From: Octadecabacter sp. B2R22
GTDB taxonomy: Bacteria > Pseudomonadota > Alphaproteobacteria > Rhodobacterales > Rhodobacteraceae
NCBI RefSeq assembly: GCF_018861045.1
Contig: NZ_JAHKQJ010000010.1
Span: 186,001-250,000 of the forward strand
Reading direction: 5' to 3'
Length of the DNA stretch: 64,000 bases
Shown here: positions 34,960 through 44,500 of the stretch, in pieces
Layout of the letters: the number at the start of each line of letters is the position of its first letter
How positions within the stretch are numbered: position 1 is the stretch's first letter
The notes under the pieces: model-generated
Seen by the model: the letters and a program-made list of their open reading frames with translations, nothing else
The model's database searches: none
What the model was told of the DNA's origin: nothing
Program-made: the position numbers and the translations under genes

Positions 34960-36195
34960 TCAGTTTGTTCTTTCCTGATCTGTATCAATAGATCTGGTGT
35001 CGCCCAGCGGTTCGCTTATGTCGTCCAATCCGACACGCTGAGACATTTTTTTTCTGTAACTCGATGGCGTCTGGCCAGTCACTCGCTTGAAAGCATTGTA
35101 AAAAGAAGACCGGGCGTTAAAGCCGACATCATAAGTAATGTTCAAAACAGATTCATTGGTGGTCGAAAGCAAATTTTTTGCTTCGGCGATCCGGTAGCCA
35201 TTCACGAAGTCGAAAAAACTCTCACCGATCATCTCGTTCAACGTTTGAGAGATGTAATTCGACGACGCGCCCGTGTGTTTAGCCAAAGCCCAAAGGGATA
35301 GATTTGGGTCCCGATGCAAATGCTCCACTTCCATCGCAGCGCGAAGTTTGCGACTCAGGCGTTCGGAGGCTTCCGGGTTGAGCGCAGACTTTTCGTACTT
35401 ACCAGTTATTTGCGCTTCGCTCGGTGGTGGGTCGTCACCATCATCCGGCTCCAACGGGGGGCTCTGTCGCAAGCCCCAGAGTGTCAGTGCCACAACAAGA
35501 GCAAAGCCGGCCAGGCTTGCGATAACCATTGCGGCACGCACATCTCCTGTGTTCGCGGCAATAAACAAGAGAAGAGCTTGTGCCAGCCAAAACAATATTC
35601 CCAGACCTCCAATCACGTAAATCCAGCGCTGTTCATATTGTTCAGTGCTTGCATAAAAGTCCCGCAACTGTAGCCGAAATCTCAACAACCGGCGCAGGAT
35701 CAGATAAAGGTAAAGGGCGATCTGAGGGAAAACGGCAAGTTGGCAGAGGACCAAAAGACCCATGAGCGTCATTGGCCATGCTCCTCTTATATCGTCCCCT
35801 CCTGCATACAATGTTTCACGTACTTCGACTGGCAATGCCAAAACCAAAAGTGCGATGACAGCTGTTGTGGCTGGCAAAACGAAATGGCGTTTTAGCTTGG
35901 GTGGGAGTTGCTGGTTCTGCGAGGTCAAAACGGACACATAAATCCAGAACAGCGGCGTCAGCAAAAACGAGCTCGGCCAAGTGACAAAACTAAAGATCGA
36001 AGCAGACCCCCGCGGCAAGATTTCGATCAGCTGTGAAAATGCTTCTGGTAGATTGTTCACAGCGATAGCCGCGAGGAGAGTTGCAAAGCTTCTACGGAGT
36101 TGGGGAAACCGTGTTTGCATAAGGCAGAAAATGGCCCCGAACACCGCGATTGCAAATGTTCCGATGCTTGTCATTTCAATTATGATGCTGTCCAT
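34960..36195 (-). CDS. AraC-family regulator with N-terminal membrane domain
   Basis: This 411-residue protein has about seven hydrophobic segments in residues 8-240 (TFAIAVFGAIFCLM, SFLLTPLFWIYVSVL, ATTAVIALLVLALP, LMGLLVLCQLAVFPQIALYLYLIL, VIGGLGILFWLAQALLLFIA, AAMVIASLAGFALVVALTLWGL). A C-terminal AraC domain follows (about 290-390; LSLWALAKHTGASSNYISQTLNEMIGESFFDFVNGYRI and ILNITYDVGFNARSSFYNAFKRVTGQTPSSYRKK). It is a membrane-bound one-component regulator; the signal is unknown. The serine hydrolase gene lies 80 bases upstream on the same strand and is a plausible partner or target. Confidence 0.9.
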   Translation of the reverse strand: MDSIIIEMTSIGTFAIAVFGAIFCLMQTRFPQLRRSFATLLAAIAVNNLPEAFSQLIEILPRGSASIFSFVTWPSSFLLTPLFWIYVSVLTSQNQQLPPKLKRHFVLPATTAVIALLVLALPVEVRETLYAGGDDIRGAWPMTLMGLLVLCQLAVFPQIALYLYLILRRLLRFRLQLRDFYASTEQYEQRWIYVIGGLGILFWLAQALLLFIAANTGDVRAAMVIASLAGFALVVALTLWGLRQSPPLEPDDGDDPPPSEAQITGKYEKSALNPEASERLSRKLRAAMEVEHLHRDPNLSLWALAKHTGASSNYISQTLNEMIGESFFDFVNGYRIAEAKNLLSTTNESVLNITYDVGFNARSSFYNAFKRVTGQTPSSYRKKMSQRVGLDDISEPLGDTRSIDTDQERTN

Positions 36196-36275
36196 GGCGA
36201 AAGATCATCCTAATTTCTTTATGCGGCAAACTGGCCTAGCCATACCAAGACATGGGCCATTACGGCCCTGCCATG

Positions 36276-37286
36276 TTATTGTGAAAGAAGCCGATGTGCA
36301 TAGCTGTCTATTGCGCCGTTTCTATTGGTAATGGCTGCCCGAACCTGTCCTGTGGAAAGCTCTGCTGCCACAATTGAGTCGTACCCATAGTTGCGTCCTT
36401 CGTGCCAAATCATCCGCCCTGGTGAGACGAAAACACCTAAGCCTGCCTGCTGTTTAACGGGCGTGATCATACGTTCGGCCAGTCCCGCTGGCAAAATGGC
36501 ATGACGTGTGCGGTTTAGGGAACTGAGGATTGCTTGAAATATTCTCGCCAAGTCAGAAGCCGTCGCCCAAAGCCCAGCGGCCGCGCTCTCCGGATGACGC
36601 ATGAAACCTCCTTCGACGGGTTGTCCATTCTCGAAAGATCCAAGCGCGAAGGCATTGGTTGGCGTGATCGCAAACGTCGCTTTGGATGCGCCAACGGGGC
36701 CCAGCACGTTCTTGGACACATACTCCGCAAAAGTCTCACCGGCTTTGTCTTCTATCAAGGCCTGCAAAACCATTGTGCCCCCCCCACTATATCTAAACTG
36801 GCAAAATAGCCTGTGGCGCGCCCGAATTGCCCCAGAATTTGCGCGCCCACTCCCATTCAGGACGTCAAGTATGTCAGGAAGGTCATCGTTGGGGCCGTAA
36901 CCCTCAAACCCATGAACTGTTGTTCCAGCGGTATGAGACAAAAGCTCTGAAATTGTTACCGTCGCCCCGCGCGGGCCGGGCAACTGCCAACGGGTCAGAT
37001 ATCGGTTTACTGGGGTATCGAGGTCAATGTGGCCGTCACGGACCAACGTCAAAACAGCGAGCGCCGTAACAGTTTTGGAGCACGAAGCCACCTGAAAGAG
37101 CGTGTCATCATCGACCGCAACATCTTGGCGTGCCATGCCATCATGGTTGGCCGTCAGTAGACCATTGTTGATACTTGCAAATTGATAGCCGGTGACGTTT
37201 CGGGCAGCATGTTGTGCCAAAGTCAGGTGTGGTAGCTGCGAAAAAATCGCAGCCAAGCTCATTGCATTGAATGTTCGTCGGTTCAT
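36276..37286 (-). CDS. Beta-lactamase-family serine hydrolase
   Basis: This 336-residue exported enzyme begins MNRRTFNAMSLAAIFSQLPHLTLAQ, which looks like a Tat-type signal (RRTF). The penicillin-binding-protein fold has SCSK (S-x-x-K, about residue 68), YSG in FRYSGGGTMVLQ (the Tyr motif) and HEGRNYGYDS in place of the K/H-x-G motif. The family includes esterases, D-aminopeptidases and class C-type lactamase relatives; substrate cannot be inferred. It lies 80 bases upstream of the membrane AraC regulator on the same strand. Confidence 0.85.
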   Translation of the reverse strand: MNRRTFNAMSLAAIFSQLPHLTLAQHAARNVTGYQFASINNGLLTANHDGMARQDVAVDDDTLFQVASCSKTVTALAVLTLVRDGHIDLDTPVNRYLTRWQLPGPRGATVTISELLSHTAGTTVHGFEGYGPNDDLPDILDVLNGSGRANSGAIRARHRLFCQFRYSGGGTMVLQALIEDKAGETFAEYVSKNVLGPVGASKATFAITPTNAFALGSFENGQPVEGGFMRHPESAAAGLWATASDLARIFQAILSSLNRTRHAILPAGLAERMITPVKQQAGLGVFVSPGRMIWHEGRNYGYDSIVAAELSTGQVRAAITNRNGAIDSYAHRLLSQ

Positions 37287-37578
37287 AGATTTGGCCTTTC
37301 AACCTCTGTTCGCGGCAAGGAATCTTAGCCCGCCGGCAGAGCATTGAACCTGAACCTCCACAACGTCGCCTTTGCCTATAGGTTTGGACAAAAAGGAAAG
37401 GTCGATATCGAAACAAAGCTGACCTTAATGGCTGGCCTTGCTGGGATGGTAGGCCTTCCTGGGCTAGAATGACCCCATCCAACGATCTGCAGATTAATGC
37501 GTGCAGGTTCAGCGAAAGTCCGGTTTCCGCCCTTAGTGCACGGTTCTTGAAGCAAAACCAGTACTCTCAAAACGGGGG

Positions 37579-38304
37579 CTATTCAGGCGTGAGTTGCTGA
37601 TGGCTATTGACCTCGCTTCTTAGCCAGTCTGGTACGACAACGGCAACCGCCGCCGCACCACGTTGCGAGCTGACTACCCCGACTATTTCCCATGCACCGT
37701 CTGCTGTTTGATTAAGCAGAGGAGATCCAGAATTTCCGTTGATCACTCGGCAACCGACTTGATACAACCCAATGCCAAAATCAGTAACCGGACAATCAAA
37801 ATCTCCACTTAGAAGATGCGGCGTTTGGCGATGGTAACCAAGTAGTGCGAGGTTTGTTCCGGCGAACGTTTTATCGCTATATTCACCCAGCGGGATTGGG
37901 CTTACGTCAAGGATAGGGTCTTGCAGTATGATGAGTGCTATGTCGTTTCGGGGAGAATGCATGCCATTCAGCGCGTATGCAGGATGGCGGATCTCGTACT
38001 TGGTTTCACGCGATGCAATGTATTCGCCTCGAGACCACCCAGCAACGAAGACACGTTGAGACGTGCCGTTGGAGGAGGCGCAATGGGCGGCTGTGACGAC
38101 CAAATCAGGGGCAACTAGAGTAGCAGTGCAACCTTGCCGTACACGAAACCCAGCCTGACCTAATCGACCAATGGCTGTGAATTCCGCTGCAACATCATCC
38201 GCCAATGGCGGAAGAGCCATTTCTTGTGCATCAACCGGCAATGTCACGATACACAAGCCGAAAATCGCATGCCGGACAATCTGATTGAAGCCTTTAACTT
38301 TCAC
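37579..38304 (-). CDS. Secreted trypsin-like serine protease (second)
   Basis: This 241-residue protein has a signal sequence (residues 1-27) and the triad His in VVTAAHCASSNG (about 74), Asp in RNDIALIIL (about 127) and Ser in INGNSGSPLLNQ (about 193). It shares fold and layout (GxTA, AAHC, NSGSP, terminal VVVPDWL) with the protease at 13,897-14,709 but is clearly diverged. It is predicted to be periplasmic or secreted. It stands alone, with gene-free flanks of about 290 bases (left; 37,287-37,578, nothing recognised) and 470 bases (right). Confidence 0.88.
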   Translation of the reverse strand: MKVKGFNQIVRHAIFGLCIVTLPVDAQEMALPPLADDVAAEFTAIGRLGQAGFRVRQGCTATLVAPDLVVTAAHCASSNGTSQRVFVAGWSRGEYIASRETKYEIRHPAYALNGMHSPRNDIALIILQDPILDVSPIPLGEYSDKTFAGTNLALLGYHRQTPHLLSGDFDCPVTDFGIGLYQVGCRVINGNSGSPLLNQTADGAWEIVGVVSSQRGAAAVAVVVPDWLRSEVNSHQQLTPE

Positions 38305-38776
38305 CTTCGCGCCTCCCCGTTTCTGTCTAACTTTAGCCTAGGTGCATTCGCTGTTCGACAAAATACAAGCTTTTATGGCGCCGCGAAAACTTTCGCCGCG
38401 CGTGCAAAATTAAGCCGTTTGCGAACTGGTAGTGTGCGGGACTCTCCATGCATTGGCGCTTTCAGAACCAATGACTGCTATGCTGTTTGTTTCCGAGAGG
38501 CGCATATGAAAGTAGCACAATAAACGACGGTTCTGTTTGGACATAAATGCCTTTTATCTCTATCGAAGGTCAATTCCCAAAACCAGACGCTGAGCATCGA
38601 CGTCGCGCATATAAGCGTAAGCAAAAAATCGAACACTCATGTCCTCCACAATCCGGCCATTTGCTGCACTTGTCAGATTGCTGTGCCCAACGATAACTAA
38701 GATTCTATCGCTCAACAAAGTTTGTGGTGAAATTCAAAACTTTCACCCGAACGGCGTGAAACAGCCAGTTCTTCAT
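38305..38776. other. Gene-free stretch with ACTTTCGCCGCGCGT repeat
   Basis: No gene was found. The 15-base block ACTTTCGCCGCGCGT at about 38,388 recurs at about 46,933, in another gene-free stretch left of the integrase, followed in both by a similar AAAT. It is probably a dispersed intergenic element. Confidence 0.5.
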
Positions 38777-39406
38777 CTAAGTTTCGAGACTTGCATCGAG
38801 CAATCCTTCCCTGAGGGCGTATGCAATAAGTTCGGCTGTGGAATGCACCTGAATTTTTCGCATAAGATTGGTTCGGTGGTTATCGATTGTTTTGGTACTA
38901 AGGCCAAGGCGTTCGGCGATGTCTCGGTTGTTGAATCCGCGAGAGACCAGGCTTAGAATCTGAAGTTCGCGGGCCGTTAGGGCGCTTGTGTTGTGTGCGG
39001 CATCAAGCATCTCGGACACGCCGGGGCCCATAATTCGATCGCCTCCAACGATCTTGGGAATGGCATCAGAGAAAGCACTCAAATCACCACGTTTGAGAAA
39101 AATTGCGTCCGCGCCTGATTGTGCGAGATTGCTGATAAGGCTCACCGATGTGAGACCCGAAAACACGATGATTTTGGTATCGGGTGACCATCTCCGAACT
39201 TCACTAAAAACCTCGATCCCACGAGAGTATGGCATTGCCAAATCCAAAGTCAGCACCTGTGGTTGATGGCTGCGCACCATCGCGATGGCTTCTAATCCGT
39301 CGCAAGCTTGCGCCACCACATCAAGGTCACACGACATCAGAATTTGTTGGATTCCATTGCGGATAAGCGTGTGATCGTCGGCGATGACGGCAGTTGGTTT
39401 CACCAT
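38777..39406 (-). CDS. LuxR/NarL-type response regulator
   Basis: This 209-residue protein has a receiver domain (residues 5-120) with the acidic pair DD at 10-11, phospho-acceptor Asp55 in VLTLDLAMP, Ser/Thr in IIVFSG and the switch Lys in IFLKRGDL. The C-terminal NarL/LuxR helix-turn-helix is LTARELQILSLVSRGFNNRDIAERLGLSTKTIDNHRTNLMRKI. The ATG overlaps the stop of the sensor kinase by one base, so it is the cognate regulator of that kinase. The dyad and tandem repeats in the divergent promoter at 41,501-41,562 are candidate targets. Confidence 0.93.
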   Translation of the reverse strand: MVKPTAVIADDHTLIRNGIQQILMSCDLDVVAQACDGLEAIAMVRSHQPQVLTLDLAMPYSRGIEVFSEVRRWSPDTKIIVFSGLTSVSLISNLAQSGADAIFLKRGDLSAFSDAIPKIVGGDRIMGPGVSEMLDAAHNTSALTARELQILSLVSRGFNNRDIAERLGLSTKTIDNHRTNLMRKIQVHSTAELIAYALREGLLDASLET

Positions 39407-41436
39407 CAGACAGCTTCACTTGCGATTGTGTTGGTTGTGTTTCGAACACAAACGCGGGCGATTGTCCCACAACCGAGGCGTGATGAAATGTCAAAATTGA
39501 ATCCGTTTTCGCGCGCCAGATTCGAAATTATTGAAAGGCCCAGCCCGTGACCACGCGAAGACGTTCCTTTTTCGTCACGTTGCAAAAGACGCTTCAATTC
39601 CACTTCAGACATCCCTTGTCCGTCATCATGCACTTCAAAACGCAAGCCATCTACACGCCGCCTGCAACCAATGACAACACGGGATGGGTTCCCGTGTTGC
39701 AGTGCGTTTGACACCAGGTTTCCAAGGACCCGCATCAGCGACAGTGGGTCGGCAACAATATGCGATGCGCAATCAGAAACAGTAAGCGAAATGCCTTTCC
39801 CTTTGGCTTCGGGTGAGAACATTACTTCAATGTTTTTCAAAATGATATTTGCACTGAACCGTTCGCGCGCATTCAGCGAAGGGGGGTCAGCGTTGCCTGT
39901 TCCCAGTGGAACGAAGTTACTCTCAAGACCTGCGCGCACGATTTCCTCTAGATATTGCAGGCTACCTGCAACGTGGTCGTGCGCGTCTGGGTCCCCTGAC
40001 AGTGCCATCTGCAATGACGCTAAGGGTTGCTGGATATCATGGGCAGTGTCGGCAAGCGCTTGTTGGCTGCGCATCGCAGCATCCGCCGATCGTTGTCGGT
40101 CCACTTCTGCTCGGCGTAGGGCTTCGGACAAGTTCAGGCGTTCTTCGGACATACGAAGTTGTGCGCCAAGGGCTGTGTCACGTTCGCGCCGCGTTGCACG
40201 CACGCGTTGGGCAATCGCGGCAGAAAAAGCCAGCCCTTCGAGGAGGAAACCTACTCGGATCGCAAAACCTGCGACTTCTTGTTCAAACAGTCCTTCTGTC
40301 AGATAGCCCAACACACCAAAAGATATGGCGGCCGCCAGAGCGCCAAAGCCTAAGACCAAAAATATGGCACCTGATTGACCTCGCCGGACCGAAGCGATTG
40401 CCAAAACGACTTGCATCGTTGTCGAACCTATAGCGACAGCGAAGAAGATAAGCTTGAACCAAATAGTGCTCAATAAAAATGGCGTAAGCGCTGCCAAAAA
40501 GGCCATCATCGCGATCAGTACATATGCAGTGACGTGTAACCGAGGGTGATGCACCGCAGCCTTGGTGAACATATCAACGAAAAATGTGCCAAGCGCGATA
40601 GACAGGCTCGCAATAATGGGCAGTGCAAATTGGTTGATACCCGGCGCATTGGGCCAAATATATTGGAATGTGTAGCTTTCAAGGTGAACCAAAAGGGCGG
40701 CACTGGCGACAACGTAGGTGCCGTACACCAGTGCAGACCGACCCTGGAGTCCATAAAGATATATCGTACTGATCAGGCCCATCCCAAGCACAAGTGCTGT
40801 GAGCGCGACAATTTGAATTGTCTCTGTTTGGCTGCGCTGGAAGAAATGCGCTGGTGTTTCGGCGACAAACGGCATCTCGGTCGCTTGACCAGAGGTATAG
40901 TTGATCATCAATGTGGTCGTCTGAAGTGGTTCCAGTATTATCTCTGACACCAGATGACGGTGCGCAATTGGTCGAGCCGAAAACGGGTCTTGGTTTGTCA
41001 GAGTCAGCAGATCGCGTGTATCGGTATCGTCGATGCGGGTTACGCGCAGCTGGTCTGCCATGGGGATGTCGTGTGTTACCCACCAAGTTCCAACTTCCGC
41101 AGATGTATTTTGCATTTCGACACGCACCCAATAGCGCGCAGACCCAAACCCGAAGTCGACTAACCCGCCCAAAACTGGATCAAATTGGACGTCGTCCCTA
41201 CCGGCCAGAATTTCTTGCAGCGTAAGCGTCCGACTGTCGTCAGAGAAGGCGCAGGCGAATTGCCCCAGATCGATGTGAAAATCAACTGCATTTGAAAGAG
41301 GGGCAACGCGACACCCTTGTGCCGGTTGGGCGGCAACGGGTGGTGCAAGAAGCGTAACACACAGGAAAACCCAGCTCACAAGTGACCTGAACCAGCGCAG
41401 ATGTAATCCGTTACAATTGTTCAAAGCAAAGCTCAC
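39406..41436 (-). CDS. 7TMR-DISM sensor histidine kinase
   Basis: This 676-residue protein has a signal sequence (residues about 15-37), an extracytoplasmic 7TMR-DISMED2 carbohydrate-binding-like domain (about 50-170; DFGFGSARYWVRVEMQNTS, THDIPMADQLRV) and seven membrane helices (about 190-390). A coiled linker leads to the HisKA domain with phospho-acceptor His466 in DTAHDIQQPLASLQ and an HATPase_c domain (about 560-672; NLVSNALQHGNPS, EVHDDGQGMS, SRGHGLGLSII). The DISMED2 domain suggests sensing of a sugar or related ligand. It is co-transcribed with the response regulator and divergent from the large secreted lipase-like protein. Confidence 0.92.
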   Translation of the reverse strand: MSFALNNCNGLHLRWFRSLVSWVFLCVTLLAPPVAAQPAQGCRVAPLSNAVDFHIDLGQFACAFSDDSRTLTLQEILAGRDDVQFDPVLGGLVDFGFGSARYWVRVEMQNTSAEVGTWWVTHDIPMADQLRVTRIDDTDTRDLLTLTNQDPFSARPIAHRHLVSEIILEPLQTTTLMINYTSGQATEMPFVAETPAHFFQRSQTETIQIVALTALVLGMGLISTIYLYGLQGRSALVYGTYVVASAALLVHLESYTFQYIWPNAPGINQFALPIIASLSIALGTFFVDMFTKAAVHHPRLHVTAYVLIAMMAFLAALTPFLLSTIWFKLIFFAVAIGSTTMQVVLAIASVRRGQSGAIFLVLGFGALAAAISFGVLGYLTEGLFEQEVAGFAIRVGFLLEGLAFSAAIAQRVRATRRERDTALGAQLRMSEERLNLSEALRRAEVDRQRSADAAMRSQQALADTAHDIQQPLASLQMALSGDPDAHDHVAGSLQYLEEIVRAGLESNFVPLGTGNADPPSLNARERFSANIILKNIEVMFSPEAKGKGISLTVSDCASHIVADPLSLMRVLGNLVSNALQHGNPSRVVIGCRRRVDGLRFEVHDDGQGMSEVELKRLLQRDEKGTSSRGHGLGLSIISNLARENGFNFDISSRLGCGTIARVCVRNTTNTIASEAV

Positions 41437-41500
41437 TTCCCTAACGTCAAGTTAGACGCAAGCTGGCCCGTACTCCAAACCTTTTCGCCGTTAGCGCAGC

Positions 41501-41522
41501 ATATGAGGTGTTTCCCTCATAT
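41501..41522. promoter_or_regulatory. Perfect 22-bp dyad between the kinase gene and the secreted protein gene
   Basis: Arms ATATGAGG (41,501-41,508) and CCTCATAT (41,515-41,522) are perfect inverted repeats with a 6-base spacer. The dyad lies 65 bases upstream of the kinase start and 66 upstream of the divergent secreted-protein start, nearly centred. It is a candidate operator for the adjacent NarL-type response regulator, which by family binds inverted half-sites. Confidence 0.6.
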
Positions 41523-41540
41523 CCCGCACTGCAACGCGCC

Positions 41541-41562
41541 CCTAATGTTAACCTAACGTAAG
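41541..41562. promoter_or_regulatory. Tandem 11-bp direct repeats upstream of the secreted protein gene
   Basis: CCTAATGTTAA (41,541-41,551) is followed directly by CCTAACGTAAG (41,552-41,562), matching at 8 of 11 positions. A further CTAACGT at 41,441-41,447 is part of a 5-bp dyad CTAAC/GTTAG. The 11-base period places them on one face of the helix. Confidence 0.45.
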
Positions 41563-41588
41563 GATTCGGATTTTGGGGAGAACTGACG

Positions 41589-44500
41589 ATGGGCACGGCA
41601 CGTTACTTTAACAACTACACCGTTGCTGATGGCTATAGTAACGGCGACAAAACCATCCCAGAGGGTGTCTCGACGATCTCGTTCAATCCCTCGGGTGATA
41701 CAAACGGAGCGACCGTCGAAGAGGTTCGCTACAGGTTTTTCGTTGATCATAACGGGGGACAAAGTTTCGATCAGGGTGACATCGACATTTGGATCGTGTC
41801 ACCAGAAGGCGACACCAATCTGATCTATCGGAATTTTGATGGCTATGGCAAAGACACAGATGACGGCAACGATAGCGACAGTTCAAATGATAATGACATT
41901 TCATTCTGGGGCACTGATTCAAAATCAACGACGCCATTTGATTTTGATGGTCAGACAGCGAATGGCACTTGGAGGCTGAAGTTCGACAATGATGTCGGCC
42001 ATTCTTTGGACATATCCTATCTTGAGGTCTGGGTTGATTACAAAACTGCCGCCGATCTGAAGGTGTCTGACATCAAACTGCTGGGTGTCGGCGGCAATGA
42101 GGTCGGTGTGCCGATGATCATTCAGGCCAAGATCGAAAACATCGGGGAAACGACGTATCGCAACACGGTCAAACTAGAATACCTTGTGAACGGTGTCGTC
42201 ATTGGAACCAGTTCCATTTTACCCGGCATCGGTATTCCGGGGGGCTGGACGAACTACGAAACCGAAGCCTATACATTTTCCGATTTTGGCGAAAATGACG
42301 TCGAAGTTCGTATCACCAATGTCAGCGACTCCAATTCATCCAACAATTCCCGCACCGAGACATTTGATTTCCCGACCCCCGATATGGTCGTGTCCGATGT
42401 GCGCGTTGTCGGTGATTGGCAAGCCGGTGAAACCATTGAAATCGGTGCGTTTATTGAAAACATCGGCAACGAAGCATGGAACGTTGCGAACGGGTTCAGC
42501 TATGTGGAATTCCGCGTTGATGGCGAAGTCATCGAAACCACCACAATGCTATTCGGCCTGACGCCACTGTTTGGGGATTGGGAAAAGGTCGACTACACAT
42601 TGACGTCCGATGGTCCCGTCACGATCAGCGCATTTGTCTATGGCGCTGATCCCGAACTCAACCAAGCAAACAATGCTTGGGAAGAAGAATTCGGCCATGA
42701 CCACGACACAGGTCCCCAAAAGACCCTTGGTAATTCGGCATTCGATGTCACGATCGCATCCTTCATGGTGCACACCGTTTACGGCGTCGACGCGATCCCA
42801 GAAGAGTGGCGCGGTGATGATGATAATGGCCTCGAAGACGACTACGCTGGATATTTAGCAGACAACGGTTGGACGGTTCTGACGGATGATGATCTGGGTC
42901 AGGATTTTCGCACAAATATCGGCAAAGGGTACTTTGAGGGCGGTGGCCTGTTCATGGGTGATGCAACTGATCTAAACGTATTCACCAGCTTTGCGTCACA
43001 GGGGCTTCTTGCGATTGGGGAAACGCCGGATGGTGAAAAAACCCTATCCCTGACATTTCGCGGAACCGACCCCGATGATGCGCTGGATGCGACCCTTGGG
43101 CAGGCCTACACCGGCAACGGAATCTACCACTATTACGAAGCCATGCGTCCGCTGATTGATGCCGCAATCGCCTATGCCAACAATTCCAGCAACGGGATCG
43201 AGAAGATGATCGTGTCTGGTCACAGCCTTGGCGGCGCGACGGCTGATCTATTTGCTTTGGTTGATGCACACCGCTTGGAAGAAGATGTCGATCTGACCGT
43301 GGTCGCGATTGCCTCTGCGGGATTGTCAGCCGAAGCGTTGACAGACACCTATTCGCAAAACGGCATGGCAGGTCAGTTTGATGAACGTTTGGTCAACATT
43401 GATGGCAACGGCGATGTGACGTTCAACGCGCCCAGCTATTACATCGGGCTGTCATTCAGCAATGACACGGTTACCTTTGATCGCGAAAATCCGCTTATTA
43501 CCCCATACACGCCGAATATTACGCTGTATGGAAACGAAAATTTTGACGACGGGTTGACGTCAATCGATCTGGTGAACGTCGCCGCCGATGATCCTGACGG
43601 GTCAGAATTGACTAACCTTTTGCGCGGATTTGGCGCAGAACATGATCACGGATTGTACTGGGGCATTTTGGGCCAAATGGGACAAGATGCACTGGCGACC
43701 CACTACGACGGGCACGCTGTTATTGTTGGTGAAACAGACTACGACGACGTTACCACCCTTTCGGGCGCAGCACTCGGTGTGTTCGACAAATTCGCCGCTG
43801 AAAAGTCGAGCGGCTATGAGGATGACGCGGGCAGCACCAAATTGGACGGCAGTTCAAACAGCGATTACATCCTGGGCCTAAGTGGTAATGATCACTTAAT
43901 CGGTAACGGCGGCGACGATTTGCTGTCGGGGGGGCAAGGCGACGACACGCTTTATGGCGGCTCTGGACAGGACACGCTGCACGCTGGTGACGGACAAGAT
44001 AAGATTTACGGTGGCAGCGGGACAGATACACTGTTGTTGGAGTATGCCGACACGGCTGATTTCGACGTCGCACGCGGCACGGTTGGGCTGACTGTTCAGC
44101 ATGGGGGTGACACCGACTTCATCTCCGATACTGTTGAATTCATCAAATTTAACAATGGTGTCATCAAAACCTACGACGAATTTGCGAATTATGACCCGAT
44201 TTATGGACCGACAGGTGATGTCACGATTGTTGGGGCATCTATCGAAGGCGCGCTTTTGACCGCGGTGTCGACGATTTCTGATCTGGATGGTGTTGGCCCG
44301 CTTGATTTTGAATGGTTCGCAGATGATGTCAAAATTTCATCTGCAACCGGCGCCACGTACCACGTAACCGGGGCCGACATCGGCACCCAGATCGTTGCAA
44401 TCGCATCTTATGTCGATGGGACCGGCACTACCGAAAGTGTCGCATCAAGTGCGACAGGCGAGATCGTAGCCGCCACATTTGACAGCGGCACATCGGGCAC

